64,000 nt of DNA from NCBI GenBank assembly GCA_000470055.1, contig HG326877.1, positions 1,067,661 through 1,131,660 on the forward strand, read 5' to 3'. This DNA is from Campylobacter coli 76339. GTDB taxonomy: Bacteria; Campylobacterota; Campylobacteria; Campylobacterales; Campylobacteraceae. How positions within the stretch are numbered: the stretch's first letter is position 1; each line of letters opens with the position of its first letter. The notes below the pieces were generated by a model. The model was not told the DNA's origin and did not search any database. It saw only the letters and a program-made list of their open reading frames with translations. The translations under genes were made by a program, and so were the position numbers. This document shows, in pieces, positions 1 to 9,722 of this stretch.

Positions 1-713
1 ATATTCCCACCACGCTTTTAGCTTGTGTAGATGCTGCAGTAGGTGGCAAAACAGGGATAAATAATGCTTTTGGAAAAAATTTAATAGGTACTTTTTATCA
101 ACCCAAAGCTGTGTATTGTGAAAGTGAATTTTTAAGAACTTTAGGCAGAAGAGAATTAGCCGCAGGGATGGCTGAATTTGTCAAAATGGCAGTAATGTTT
201 GATAAAGATTTGCTTGAGTTTATAGAGGCGATTAATAAGGACAGTTTTTTAAATGCGACTTGCGAAAATGAAATTTTTACTCAAATTATTTCTAAAAGCG
301 TGGAGCTTAAAGCAAGAGTTGTAGAGTGTGATGAAAAAGAGTCGGGCTTAAGAATGCTTTTAAATTATGGCCATACTTTTGCTCATGTGATAGAGAATTT
401 TACAGACTATAAACAGTATTTGCATGGTGAAGCAGTGGCTATAGGGATGAATATGGCAAATCGCTTGGCTTTAAAATTAGGATTGCTAAACAAAGAAGAA
501 TGTGAAAGAATAGAGAAAATTTTACTTCAATTTAATTTGCCAACGCATTATAAGATTGACAATATTGACGAGTTTTATGAAGCTTTTTTCATGGATAAAA
601 AAAGTTCTAATCAAAAATTAAATTTTATTCTTGCAAATTCTTTAGGCAAGGGGATAATAAAAGATGATATCGCCAAAGAAGTGATACTAGAAACTTTGAG
701 AGAATTTCAATGA
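1..713 (+). CDS. aroB: 3-dehydroquinate synthase, 5'-truncated by window edge
   Basis: This is the C-terminal two thirds of AroB, which closes 3-deoxy-D-arabino-heptulosonate 7-phosphate to 3-dehydroquinate in the shikimate pathway, using NAD+ and a divalent metal. The open frame enters from the left edge with codons starting at base 3. The first residues are [20 protein letters not shown], the conserved NAD/substrate region, followed by [14 protein letters not shown]. Further on come the metal-binding histidine segments GHTFAHVIE and HGEAVAIGM. An apparent ATG at 111 is internal and not the start. The TGA stop overlaps the ATG of the next gene (ATGA), so the two are probably translationally coupled. 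Identification is firm; the true start lies outside the window. Confidence 0.96.
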   Translation, partial: IPTTLLACVDAAVGGKTGINNAFGKNLIGTFYQPKAVYCESEFLRTLGRRELAAGMAEFVKMAVMFDKDLLEFIEAINKDSFLNATCENEIFTQIISKSVELKARVVECDEKESGLRMLLNYGHTFAHVIENFTDYKQYLHGEAVAIGMNMANRLALKLGLLNKEECERIEKILLQFNLPTHYKIDNIDEFYEAFFMDKKSSNQKLNFILANSLGKGIIKDDIAKEVILETLREFQ

Positions 714-2280
714 AAAAAATCCTTCTTTTACTCTGCTTTAGCCTTTTTGCCTTTGGCGATATGAATCGCACCATTGTTGAGAATATTAATGGAAAAATAA
801 GCAATCTAGACACTGTCATCGGAGCTAGCATTTGGAATACACGCTATGAAAATTTTATCAAATATCAAGATATAAACGATGAACTTATTATTTTAAATTT
901 AGAATTAAAAAAATAACAGATATTCATCAGCAAGATGAATTAAAGCGAAAGATAGCCACTCTAGAAGAACAGCTTAATGTGCTGAAAGAATATAAAGAAT
1001 TAAACTTTGCTCATAGTCTTAGCGCGCCTGAAAATATAGAAACTTTATCTAAACTTACCAATCCTTTGGCGATTATCGGAGCTTTTTCTCATATTAAGAA
1101 ATTAAGAGGAGAAAAAGAAGAATATGCTTTTAAATTTAATGATTTTAAGAATTTAGTAGAAAAAATCAGAGAGAAAAATTCAGAACTTAAAGAATTAGTC
1201 AGACTTGATTCAAATATTGAAAACATAGAAGCATTAAAAGCATCGGATAAAAAACTTGAAGAATTTGATCAAGCCTTAAAATTTGCTAGTGTTTCTTATT
1301 CTGTCTATGAAAAAAAAATCGATGATGAAATCACAAGAGTAAGTGCTGAAATCAAAGTACAGGGCTTAAGAGCGATCAATATAGTCATAGCCATTGTTAT
1401 TGTTATAGCTATTTCTTTTATGTTGAAATTTGTCGCTAAAAAATATATCAAAGATAATGAAAGATATTATACAGCAACAAAGATTATTAATTTTATCAAT
1501 CTTAATATCATTTTTCTTATTTTGCTTTTTGCCTATATAGAAAATATAACCTATCTTGTTACCATACTTGGTTTTGCATCAGCGGGCTTGGCTATTGCTA
1601 TGAAGGATATGTTTATGTCTATGCTTGGATGGTGCGTGATTGTTTTTGGTGGAAGCTTTAGGGTTGGAGATCGCGTGAAAGTTTTTCAAAATGATACAGC
1701 TTATATAGGCGACATCATAGATATTTCTTTTTTGCGTATCACCTTATATGAGGATATTACACTTGAAACCTATAGTAAAAATCGTAGAGCAGGGCGTATC
1801 GTTTTTATACCTAACAACTATGTTTTTACAAATCTTATTTCTAACTATACCCATCATGGTATGAAAACGATTTTAGATGGTATAGATATTAATATTACTT
1901 TTGATTCCAATATAGAAAAAGCACAAGCTATAGTTGAAGAAATTGTCAATCGTCTAGCAAAGGGCTATACAGAACTGGCTAAAAAAACAATGAAAAGACT
2001 GCAAAATGAATACAGTATAAGAAATCCTAAAGTAGAGCCTAGATTTTTCGTACTTTTTGAGCATTGGGGGATGAGAATTTCTGCTTGGTATATGACAAAT
2101 TCATATGCAGCATTGATACTTCGAAGCGCTATTAGTAAAGAGATTATTAAAGAATTTAGCAAGCATGAGGATATAAAAATAGCCTATCCGGCTCAAAATT
2201 TGTATTTAGGAAATTTAAATCAAAATCCTTCAGAGAATCATTATAACTTTACGCATTTTCATACAAAGGATAATAATTGA
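710..2280 (+). pseudogene. MscS-family mechanosensitive channel, split by a -1 frameshift
   Basis: Read in two frames this region gives one MscS-type small-conductance mechanosensitive channel of about 523 residues. The first part (710-916) begins [17 protein letters not shown], a signal-like sequence, and ends at TAA 914-916 straight after a run of seven A (907-913). Moving back one base restores the frame (ITDIHQQDELKRKIATLEEQLNVLKE...) up to 2280. That part has a coiled-coil periplasmic region, a transmembrane segment near 1380-1430, two more near 1485-1610, and the MscS beta domain (GWCVIVFGGSFRVGDRVKV). The heptamer A AAA AAA lies exactly in the slippery register, with the stop codon directly after it. 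The state could be a mutation, a sequencing error in a homopolymer, or real recoding. If the 3' frame were translated alone it would need a weak start such as GTG 979. Confidence 0.8.
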
Positions 2281-3527
2281 AAGAAAAAGTTTTTTTTAAA
2301 ACCTTTGGATGTCGCACCAATATATACGATACAGAGCTTTTAAAAAGCTATGTAAAAGATTATGAAATCGTAAATGATGAAGAAAAAGCGCAAATCATCG
2401 TAGTTAATTCTTGCACCGTTACCAATGGTGCAGATAGTGGGATAAAATCTTATATTAATTCCATGCAGAAAAAAGGTGTTAGAGTCATACTCACGGGTTG
2501 TGGCGCGGTAAGTAAAGGCAAAGAGCTTTTAGATAAAAAACAGGTTTTTGGGGTGCTCGGAGCATCAAACAAGGATAAGATCAATGAATTTTTAGGTTTA
2601 AAGACAAGTTTTTACGAACTTGGAAATTTAAATTTTATAGATAAAGATATAGTTTGTGAGTATGAAAATCATACTAAAGCCTTTGTTAAAATTCAAGAAG
2701 GTTGTGATTTTGCTTGTTCTTATTGTATCATCCCTAGTGTGCGTGGCAAATCAAGAAGTGTTGATGAACAGGCTTTGTTAAAGCAGGTTGAAATTTTAGG
2801 AGCAAACGGCTATAGCGAAGTGGTTCTAACAGGTACAAATATAGGTTCATATGGGCTTAAAAATGGAACAACGCTAGGCAAGCTTTTGCAAAAAATGGGT
2901 CAAATTTCAGGTATAAAACGCATCAGGCTAGGCAGTTTAGAACCTGCTCAAATTGACGAAAGTTTTTTAGAAATTTTAGATGAAAGATGGATGGAGCGAC
3001 ATTTACATATCGCTTTACAGCATACAAGCGAAAAAATGCTTCGTATCATGAGAAGAAGATCACATACAGATAATGACTTGAAGCTTTTTAATACCATAGC
3101 TAGTAAAGGGTATGCTTTAGGAACCGATTTTATAGTAGGACATCCAGGAGAAACTAAGGAGCTTTGGGATGAGGCTTTAAAGCATTTTCAAGAATTTCCG
3201 CTTACTCATATCCATGCTTTTATTTTTAGTCCTAGAAACAATACGCATTCGGCCACTATGAAAGATGTCATAAATGGTGCTGTGGCTAAAGAAAGATTAA
3301 ACACTTTAAAGGCTATTATAGAAAATAACAACTATCAATTTAGAAAAAGAGTTGAAACTCCACTTGAAATTTTGGTTGAAAATCAAAAAGATGATTTTTT
3401 TGAGGGCTATGATCAGTTTTTTAATAAAATAAAAATCAAAAGCAGTAAGGATATAGCAAAAGAATGGCTAAAATTAGAGCGATACGAAGTGCGAGAAAAG
3501 TATAATTTTGCAGATTTAGAGGGTTAA
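2277..3527 (+). CDS. mtaB: tRNA (t6A37) methylthiotransferase MtaB (radical SAM)
   Basis: This 416-aa methylthiotransferase belongs to the MiaB/MtaB family. MtaB adds a methylthio group to N6-threonylcarbamoyladenosine at position 37 of ANN-decoding tRNAs. The N-terminal UPF0004 domain carries three cysteine motifs (FGCRTN, NSCTVT, LTGCG) that bind one 4Fe-4S cluster. The radical SAM cluster motif CDFACSYC has cysteines at about 143, 147 and 150. A C-terminal TRAM-like stretch follows. I chose a TTG start at 2277, which overlaps the upstream TGA and sits six bases after AAAGGA (2265-2270). FGCRTN rather than FGCQMN near the N-terminus favours MtaB over MiaB. It is likely cotranscribed with aroB and the channel gene. 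Confidence 0.92.
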   Translation: MKEKVFFKTFGCRTNIYDTELLKSYVKDYEIVNDEEKAQIIVVNSCTVTNGADSGIKSYINSMQKKGVRVILTGCGAVSKGKELLDKKQVFGVLGASNKDKINEFLGLKTSFYELGNLNFIDKDIVCEYENHTKAFVKIQEGCDFACSYCIIPSVRGKSRSVDEQALLKQVEILGANGYSEVVLTGTNIGSYGLKNGTTLGKLLQKMGQISGIKRIRLGSLEPAQIDESFLEILDERWMERHLHIALQHTSEKMLRIMRRRSHTDNDLKLFNTIASKGYALGTDFIVGHPGETKELWDEALKHFQEFPLTHIHAFIFSPRNNTHSATMKDVINGAVAKERLNTLKAIIENNNYQFRKRVETPLEILVENQKDDFFEGYDQFFNKIKIKSSKDIAKEWLKLERYEVREKYNFADLEG

Positions 3528-3529
3528 GA

Positions 3530-5134
3530 ATGAAAAATAAAAAAATTATATTGATATCTTTTCTTATCTTGTGCTTACTTTTTGGAATTTTGTATTTTAA
3601 AAATGAACCTAAATACATAGATGAAAATCTTTACCAAAGTTTATTAAGTCAAAATTTAATCGAAAAAGCAGTGATTGATAAGGATGAAATTTGGCTCAAA
3701 GCTAAGGGTGAGAACTATGTGATCGTAAAAGATGGTATAGATATTAAAGTACTTTTATCAAAAGTTCCTGTAGAAATCAAAAAAGACAATGCTTTGTGGG
3801 TATTTTTTGTTTTGCTTGTATTTTTGGTTGCGCTTTTGTTAAGCTTTATTTACTTTGCACGTAAAAAGGAGCTGACTAAATATCCTATATCCAACAAAAC
3901 CCAAGCTCAAGCTTCTACTACAAATTTAGAAAGTTCTAATATAAAACCTGTGATTTCTAATGTCACTTTTAATGATGTAGCAGGTGTGAGTGAAGTAAAA
4001 ATGGAGCTTAGTGAACTTGTGGATTTTTTACAAAATCCCAAAAAATACAAAGATTTTGGTGTAAAAATGCCAAAGGGTGTTTTAATGGTAGGACCTCCAG
4101 GAGTAGGAAAAACTTTGATCGCTAAGGCGGTTGCGGGTGAAGCAGGGGTGCCATTTTTTTATCAAAGTGGATCAAGTTTTGTTGAAATTTATGTAGGAAT
4201 GGGAGCTAAAAGAGTAAGAGAGCTTTTTTCTAGGGCTAAAATGATGGCTCCTAGTATCATTTTTATCGATGAGATTGATGCGGTGGGCAAAGCAAGGGGT
4301 GAAATGTCCAATGTTGAGAGAGATAGTACCTTAAATCAACTCTTAACTCAGATGGATGGTTTTGAAGATAATAGCGGTGTTATCGTAATTGCTGCAACTA
4401 ATAAAATCGAACTAATGGATCCGGCTTTGCTTCGTTCAGGGCGTTTTGATAGACGCATTTTTTTATCTTTGCCAGATTTTAAAGATAGGCTTAAAATTTT
4501 AGAAATTTATATGAAAGGTAAAAATAACAATATCGATTTAAATAAAATTGCAAAAGCAAGCGTAGGTTTTAGTGGTGCGGGACTTGAAACTTTAGTTAAT
4601 GAAGCAGCTATCAACGCTTTAAGAAGAAATAGTTCTTTAGTAGAAGAAAGTGATTTTTACGCTGTATTAAATAAAGTACTTTTAGGAAAGAAAAAAATTC
4701 TAAGTTTTAACGATGAAGAAAAGGGTATACAAGCGACTTATCAGGCTGCAAAAGCTTTGAGTGCGTATTATTTTGATATAGGATTTGAAAAAATCACTCT
4801 TATTGAAGATCGTTTTAAAGAATATGAGCATGCTATTCGCTCAAAATCAGAACTTATCAATCGTATTAAGGTTTATCTAGCGGGTTCTAGAGCTATGAAT
4901 CTGATTTATAATGAAAGCTATACAAATTCACAGAATGATTTTTTAAAAGTTAAAGAATTGCTTGATTATATGATGAGTTTTGATATGCTTGAAGAGCCAA
5001 ATTTAAATGAAATAAAAAAGGAATTGGACGAGTTTTTATCGCCTTTAAAAGAAAAAATTTCAATGCTTGCTAAAATTCTACTTGAAAAAGAAAAGATAGA
5101 ATATAGTGATGTTAAAGAAGTGGTACAAATTTAA
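3530..5134 (+). CDS. FtsH-like membrane AAA ATPase lacking the zinc protease motif
   Basis: This 534-aa protein has the plan of FtsH: an N-terminal transmembrane helix (about residues 5-22), a small extracytoplasmic part, a second helix (about 89-110) and an AAA module. The module has Walker A GPPGVGKT (188-195), Walker B IIFIDEID, and the arginine-finger segment RSGRFDRR. The M41 peptidase half follows but is degenerate. Where FtsH has HEAGH, this protein reads ATYQAAKAL (about 402-410), with no HEXXH. It is also shorter than a typical FtsH of about 640 residues. It is therefore probably an ATPase, unfoldase or chaperone rather than a protease, and not the housekeeping FtsH. It starts at ATG 3530, two bases after the mtaB stop. 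Confidence 0.88.
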   Translation: MKNKKIILISFLILCLLFGILYFKNEPKYIDENLYQSLLSQNLIEKAVIDKDEIWLKAKGENYVIVKDGIDIKVLLSKVPVEIKKDNALWVFFVLLVFLVALLLSFIYFARKKELTKYPISNKTQAQASTTNLESSNIKPVISNVTFNDVAGVSEVKMELSELVDFLQNPKKYKDFGVKMPKGVLMVGPPGVGKTLIAKAVAGEAGVPFFYQSGSSFVEIYVGMGAKRVRELFSRAKMMAPSIIFIDEIDAVGKARGEMSNVERDSTLNQLLTQMDGFEDNSGVIVIAATNKIELMDPALLRSGRFDRRIFLSLPDFKDRLKILEIYMKGKNNNIDLNKIAKASVGFSGAGLETLVNEAAINALRRNSSLVEESDFYAVLNKVLLGKKKILSFNDEEKGIQATYQAAKALSAYYFDIGFEKITLIEDRFKEYEHAIRSKSELINRIKVYLAGSRAMNLIYNESYTNSQNDFLKVKELLDYMMSFDMLEEPNLNEIKKELDEFLSPLKEKISMLAKILLEKEKIEYSDVKEVVQI

Positions 5135-5227
5135 AAGCTTTAGATTTTTAGCAATTCTGGAGCTTTTAGCTTAAGATGGATTTTTAAAAGATATAATTTT
5201 TATACACAGAATGCTTAGGAAAATTTT

Positions 5228-5644
5228 TTAATCATCGTATTCTGTATATAAAATCGTACCGTTAAAATCAATATGGACTTCTATGTTATTAGTAAGCTTA
5301 ATTTTATAATAATTGATTTTTCTTTCGATTTCTCTAGCTTTGGTATTTGGAAATTTATTTTGAATAATGTTTGTTAAATTTGGAGGTAGAAAATTTAAAT
5401 CAAAGGGAAATACTTTGCTTTCTATTTCTTTCCATGATCCATCGCTTTCAAATTCTAATTCTGTTCCATCACTTAAATAAACCTCATAAGTATGCCTATC
5501 TCTTTGTACTATACCTATAGGAGCTTGAAAATTATTTTTTAAAAATTCTTTAGAAATGTTTGGAAGCTCATTAGGAGATATTATCATATCTGCACTTAAA
5601 AAACTGGATAAGAGGGCTATAATGCCGTAAAATTTTATTTTCAA
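5228..5644 (-). CDS. PepSY-like (DUF2874) periplasmic protein
   Basis: This 138-aa exported protein starts MKIKFYGIIALLSSFLSAD, a clear signal peptide with probable cleavage after LSA. The mature part looks like two short repeats. Each pairs a helix (PNISKEFLKNNF; PPNLTNIIQNKF) with beta strands ending in a similar motif (YEVYLSDGTELEFESDGSWKEIE; YKIKLTNNIEVHIDFNGTILYTE). That pattern is typical of PepSY-like/DUF2874 proteins, whose function is not settled. It lies alone on the reverse strand between forward-strand genes. Product class is moderately sure; the specific role is unknown. Confidence 0.75.
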   Translation of the reverse strand: MKIKFYGIIALLSSFLSADMIISPNELPNISKEFLKNNFQAPIGIVQRDRHTYEVYLSDGTELEFESDGSWKEIESKVFPFDLNFLPPNLTNIIQNKFPNTKAREIERKINYYKIKLTNNIEVHIDFNGTILYTEYDD

Positions 5645-5742
5645 AGTTTTTCCTATTTATTATTTTGCACTAAATTTTAATGAATTTATGTGAATTTTAT
5701 GTGAATTTTAAGACAATAACATAAATATTTTAAAGGTTATTT

Positions 5743-6261
5743 TTGATTGTAATTTTATTGATTCTTTTAAATATCTTGTTGTATTTTATAATTCCTTATG
5801 GATATCACAATTTGCTTGGGTTGAATATTTTATTTTTTAAGGGAGCTTATTGGCAGATTTTAAGCTCGATGTTTATGCATGGAAATTTAACCCATCTTAT
5901 CTTAAATATGATAGTTTTATTTCAATTTGGTCGTATCTTAGAATCTTATTTAGGTACTTTTCGCTTCTTTTTGTTGTATATAATAGGTGGTTTAATGTGC
6001 TCGGTTTTGAGCGCCTTTTATGTATATTTTTCTTTTTATTACTTGGGTGAAATGATAAATCTTGTAGGAGCAAGCGGGGCGATTTGTGTTTTGATGGGGT
6101 ATTATGCTTTTCTTGATAAAAGTAGCACAAAAGGACTTATAGTTGCTATTTTGCTAATGAGTTTTGCTCCATTGCTTATGGGTGTAAATGTCGCATGGTA
6201 TGGACATATTTTTGGTTTTATTTGCGGATATTTTTTAGGGAAGTTAAGGAGAAAAATTTGA
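5743..6261 (+). CDS. Rhomboid-family intramembrane serine protease
   Basis: This 172-aa polytopic membrane protein of the rhomboid family cleaves transmembrane segments within the bilayer. The catalytic serine lies in GASG (Ser111), and the partner histidine lies in YGHIFGFICGYFLG (His155) in the last helix. A conserved HGNLTHLILNM segment lies near residues 46-56. Six hydrophobic helices can be traced, and the length suits the minimal bacterial form. The start is TTG 5743, seven bases after AAAGG (5732-5736). The stop overlaps the sixA start (TTGA), so the two are likely translationally coupled. The natural substrate cannot be told from sequence. Confidence 0.88.
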   Translation: MIVILLILLNILLYFIIPYGYHNLLGLNILFFKGAYWQILSSMFMHGNLTHLILNMIVLFQFGRILESYLGTFRFFLLYIIGGLMCSVLSAFYVYFSFYYLGEMINLVGASGAICVLMGYYAFLDKSSTKGLIVAILLMSFAPLLMGVNVAWYGHIFGFICGYFLGKLRRKI

Positions 6262-6767
6262 AGAAAATATATATATTAAGGCATGCAAAGGCTGTTAAAG
6301 ATGAAGAAGTGCAAGATTTTGATAGAAAGCTCAGTAAAAGAGGTAAAGAGGATTTAGAAAAGCTTTTTTATAATTTAAAAACCCATGAGATAAGATTTGA
6401 TTTTATACTTTCAAGCCCATCTAAACGCACTGCTAAGACAGCTAAAAAAATAGCTGAATTTTTTGATTTTGACAAGGAAAAAATTCAATTTGTAGATGAA
6501 TTATACCTTGCTGATTTATCTAAAATATATCAAATTTTACAAACTATCGATAAAAAATATAATGAAGTTTTATTAGTAGGACATAATCCTACTTTAATGG
6601 AACTTGGAGAATTTTTAGGTTCTTTATGTTTGACTTCTTTTCCTACTTCATCCATGCTTTGTTTAGAATTTGACATAGAAGACTTTAAGGATTTAAAAGC
6701 ACACAGTGGAAAAGTGATATTTTTTGAACATGTGAGAAAGTTAAAAGAGGAAAAGGAGTTGGATTAA
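6258..6767 (+). CDS. sixA: SixA-family phosphohistidine phosphatase
   Basis: This 169-aa member of the histidine phosphatase superfamily resembles SixA, which removes phosphate from phosphohistidine on phosphorelay or PTS proteins. The RHG-type motif near the N-terminus is ILRHAKA with the catalytic histidine. SSPSKRTAKTA follows, and GHNPTLMEL carries the second histidine. I placed the start at TTG 6258, seven bases after AAGGA (6246-6250). A longer reading from 6195 would sit inside the rhomboid gene. Its TAA directly abuts the stop of the convergent rpoD with no gap. Family membership is firm, but the biological target here is unknown. Confidence 0.85.
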   Translation: MKKIYILRHAKAVKDEEVQDFDRKLSKRGKEDLEKLFYNLKTHEIRFDFILSSPSKRTAKTAKKIAEFFDFDKEKIQFVDELYLADLSKIYQILQTIDKKYNEVLLVGHNPTLMELGEFLGSLCLTSFPTSSMLCLEFDIEDFKDLKAHSGKVIFFEHVRKLKEEKELD

Positions 6768-8630
6768 TTACTTCCAACCCTCGATATAGTTTTTGAGTTT
6801 TCTACCTACTTTTGGATGTTTAAGTTTTTTAATCGCAGAGCTTTCTATTTGTCTTACTCTTTCGCGTGTAACATTTAATTCTTTGCCTATTTCCTCTAAG
6901 GTTCTATCGCTTTCATCATCCATTAAACCAAAACGCATACGAATAACTGCTTTTTCTCTATCATTTAACTGATCAAGAACTTCATCAATTTGTTCTTTTA
7001 GGTCATCTTTTAAGATATGATCCATAGGCGAGAGTGAATTTCTATCTTCTACAAAATCCCCAAATTTACCATCATCCTCGCTTCCAATAGGTGCTTCAAG
7101 CGAAATAGGCTCTTTTGTGATTTTAATCACCTGCTTAACTTTATCCACACTAAGTCCCACTTCTTTAGCTATAACGCTTACATCCGGTTCTTTTCCATCT
7201 TTTTGCAAATGTTCGCGTATGATTTTATTGATTTGATTGATGGTTTCTATCATATGAATAGGTATTCTTATAGTTCTAGCTTGATCTGCAATCGCTCTTG
7301 AAATGGCTTGTCTTATCCACCAAGTTGCATAGGTTGAAAATTTATATCCTCTTTTATACTCAAATTTATCTACCGCTTTCATAAGACCTATATTGCCCTC
7401 TTGAATAAGATCTAAAAAAGGTAAGCCACGGTTTGTATAACGCTTAGCAATACTTACAACAAGACGCAAATTCGATTTAGCCATTCTAGTTTTAGCTTCA
7501 TCAGAAATTTTTTTACCTCGCTTGATTTGCTCTAAAATTTCTTTCAAGCGCTCTTTTTCTAAGTCAAAACTTTTTTCACTTGCTTCTTTGGTTTGAAAAA
7601 GTTTTTTTATCTCCATGTAAGTGCTTACCATAGTTGTCTCAAGCGCTCTTTCGGTAATTTCTTCTTTACTTAATTTTGTAATATCTTTTAAGATATTAGC
7701 GTGGCGATTTTTTAATTCTTCAGAAAACATCGGCAAGCGATATTCTAGGCGTTTTAATTCTTTATCGAATTCCTCATCGCTTTTTAGAGCGGTTTCCATT
7801 GATTTTACAATTTCACTGATGAGTTTGGAAGTTGGGCCTAGATCCATTAATTTTTCTTTTAGGATATTTTTCTTAAAAGCAATGCCAAGTTTATCTAAAA
7901 TTTCATCTCCACTTTCTTTATCCTTAGAAACCTTTAACCAGTCTTTTTTTGCTTTTTCCAAGGCTTTGAATTTTTCTATAACTTTTAAGGTTCTTTCATC
8001 TTCTTTTTTGCTTGTTTTTTTAGGTGCTTCTTCGTTTTCTAATTCTTCATCATTTTCTTCATCTTCAAGTTCAAGGTCATCCAGTTTATCATCGCCTTTT
8101 TCTTCATCATCAAAACTTTTAAAAAGCTCTTTTACTCTTCTTTCTCTATTAATTAAAGGTTCACGGTAATCTAAGATAAAATCAATCAAATAAGGTACAG
8201 AACAAAAAGCATCTATGATAATATCTTCACCAAGTTCAATTTTTTTAGAAATTTCAATTTCTTCATCTTTGTTTAGAAGTGCAATTTGTCCCATTTCTCT
8301 TAGATACATACGCACAGGAGAATCTGATCTGCTCCACTCAAGCAAATCATTTTCATTGGCCAAATCGAATTCATTTTCAAGGCTAGTATCTTGTAATTTT
8401 TGTTTTTCTTCTTGTAGTCTTTTTGCGTCTTCTATATTTTTCATTTGTGCAATTTCAGCTGCCGAGAAGAGTTGTACTTTATACTTTTTCATTAAAGCTT
8501 GAACTTTTTTAGCGCTAGCTGAATTAGGCTGCTTACTGAAATATTTTACTAATTTCTCATAAGTGATATAATCTTCTTCGTTTTCTTTAAAGAGTTCTTC
8601 AAGTTCCATATCTTGAGTTTTGGCATTCAT
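6768..8630 (-). CDS. rpoD: RNA polymerase sigma-70 factor RpoD
   Basis: This is the primary sigma factor, 620 aa. In order it has region 1.1, region 1.2 ([15 protein letters not shown]), and a very acidic and lysine-rich non-conserved insertion (about residues 170-220: [20 protein letters not shown]). Region 2 follows with core-binding and -10-binding segments ([33 protein letters not shown]), then region 3 and region 4 with the -35 helix-turn-helix ([19 protein letters not shown]). Start is ATG 8630. It ends flush against sixA. A serine-rich open frame on the opposite strand (7621-8169) is a shadow of the acidic insertion. Campylobacter housekeeping promoters recognised by this factor rely on an extended -10 with little -35 conservation. 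Confidence 0.97.
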   Translation of the reverse strand: MNAKTQDMELEELFKENEEDYITYEKLVKYFSKQPNSASAKKVQALMKKYKVQLFSAAEIAQMKNIEDAKRLQEEKQKLQDTSLENEFDLANENDLLEWSRSDSPVRMYLREMGQIALLNKDEEIEISKKIELGEDIIIDAFCSVPYLIDFILDYREPLINRERRVKELFKSFDDEEKGDDKLDDLELEDEENDEELENEEAPKKTSKKEDERTLKVIEKFKALEKAKKDWLKVSKDKESGDEILDKLGIAFKKNILKEKLMDLGPTSKLISEIVKSMETALKSDEEFDKELKRLEYRLPMFSEELKNRHANILKDITKLSKEEITERALETTMVSTYMEIKKLFQTKEASEKSFDLEKERLKEILEQIKRGKKISDEAKTRMAKSNLRLVVSIAKRYTNRGLPFLDLIQEGNIGLMKAVDKFEYKRGYKFSTYATWWIRQAISRAIADQARTIRIPIHMIETINQINKIIREHLQKDGKEPDVSVIAKEVGLSVDKVKQVIKITKEPISLEAPIGSEDDGKFGDFVEDRNSLSPMDHILKDDLKEQIDEVLDQLNDREKAVIRMRFGLMDDESDRTLEEIGKELNVTRERVRQIESSAIKKLKHPKVGRKLKNYIEGWK

Positions 8631-8711
8631 TGAACTTTCCTTGATTTTTATATAAGCTTTGGATTCTATCTAAATTTTGCTTAACATTTATATAAAATTT
8701 ATTAGTTTTTA

Positions 8712-9590
8712 TTATTTAAACATTTTTTCAAATTTTTCTAAAGCTCGGTTGAAATTATAATTTTTTCTTTTTAAGGTATAAAAATTACGCCAAAGATTGA
8801 TATTTTTTAATTTTACTTCATATAGGATTGAATTTTTCAATTCTTTTTCTATGCTTTTTTTTGAAAAAATAGAAATAGCATTTTTTTGGATGACTAGTTC
8901 TTTAATGGCAGACATTCTATCAATTTCTAAAAAAATTTTAAGTTTTTTAGAAACATCGCCTATTTCGTTTAGAAATTTATCTCTTAGCCCCGAACCTGTT
9001 TCGCGTAAAATCCATTTTTGATCAAGCAATTCATCGATATAAAATTCTTTTTGGCTTAATTTTTTGTCGCTACTAGCAACTATGAGTTCATCTTTTTTCC
9101 AAAATTGCATTTTTAATCCTTCATGATCTATTAGAGTAGGATTAAGTTCTGCTTCAATGATAGTGAATTCTATATCCCCATTTTTTAATAAATTTAAACA
9201 TTCTTTTGAATTTTGAGTTTGAAAATGTATTTTAACATTGTTAAATTCGGATTTAAAATCAAACAAAATAGGAGCAAGAAAATGTTCAGCTATACTTTGA
9301 GTGGCAGCAATTTTGATTTCTCCTAAAAGGGTATTTTCATCATTAAGCTCCTCTAAACTTTTGTAATAATCTTGTACTAGTTTTAGCCAAATTTTACCCA
9401 AATACAAAGCCTTTGGAGTGGGCAAAAGCTTTTTTCCTAGTCTTTCAAATAATACTCCACCTAAGTCTTGTTCTAAATTTTTAATAATAATGGAAACATT
9501 AGGTTGCGTAATGCCAAAATTATTGGCTGTATTTGTAGGACTTTGGGTATTTAAAAGATCTAAAAAAATTTCCATATCTTTGATTTTCAT
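8712..9590 (-). CDS. LysR-family transcriptional regulator (Cj1000-like)
   Basis: This 292-aa LysR-type regulator has an N-terminal winged helix-turn-helix (LDLLNTQSPTNTANNFGITQPNVSIIIKNLEQDLGGVLFER, about residues 9-52). A periplasmic-binding-protein-like effector domain follows (GEIKIAATQSIAEHFLAPIL onward). It is divergent from the YeiH transporter gene with a 132-bp gap, the classic arrangement for a LysR regulator and its target. By position it matches Cj1000 of C. jejuni, which I recall as linked to metabolism and colonisation. The effector cannot be read from sequence. Control of the neighbouring transporter is an inference from the layout. Confidence 0.9.
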   Translation of the reverse strand: MKIKDMEIFLDLLNTQSPTNTANNFGITQPNVSIIIKNLEQDLGGVLFERLGKKLLPTPKALYLGKIWLKLVQDYYKSLEELNDENTLLGEIKIAATQSIAEHFLAPILFDFKSEFNNVKIHFQTQNSKECLNLLKNGDIEFTIIEAELNPTLIDHEGLKMQFWKKDELIVASSDKKLSQKEFYIDELLDQKWILRETGSGLRDKFLNEIGDVSKKLKIFLEIDRMSAIKELVIQKNAISIFSKKSIEKELKNSILYEVKLKNINLWRNFYTLKRKNYNFNRALEKFEKMFK

Positions 9591-9722
9591 TGAAGTTTTT
9601 ATTCGCCTTTTTTTGATTAAAAAATTTATTATAAAAATTAAAATAATATATTTTTATTATAGTATAAAAATGATTATAATGGCAAGAAAATATTTAATTA
9701 TAATTTTAAAAGGAGAAAAATT

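Noticed and set aside
7621-8169. 182-aa serine-rich open frame on the + strand
   Set aside because: It lies antisense to the acidic and lysine-rich insertion of rpoD; Glu/Lys codons read backwards give Ser/Phe/Leu runs. No RBS or family resemblance.
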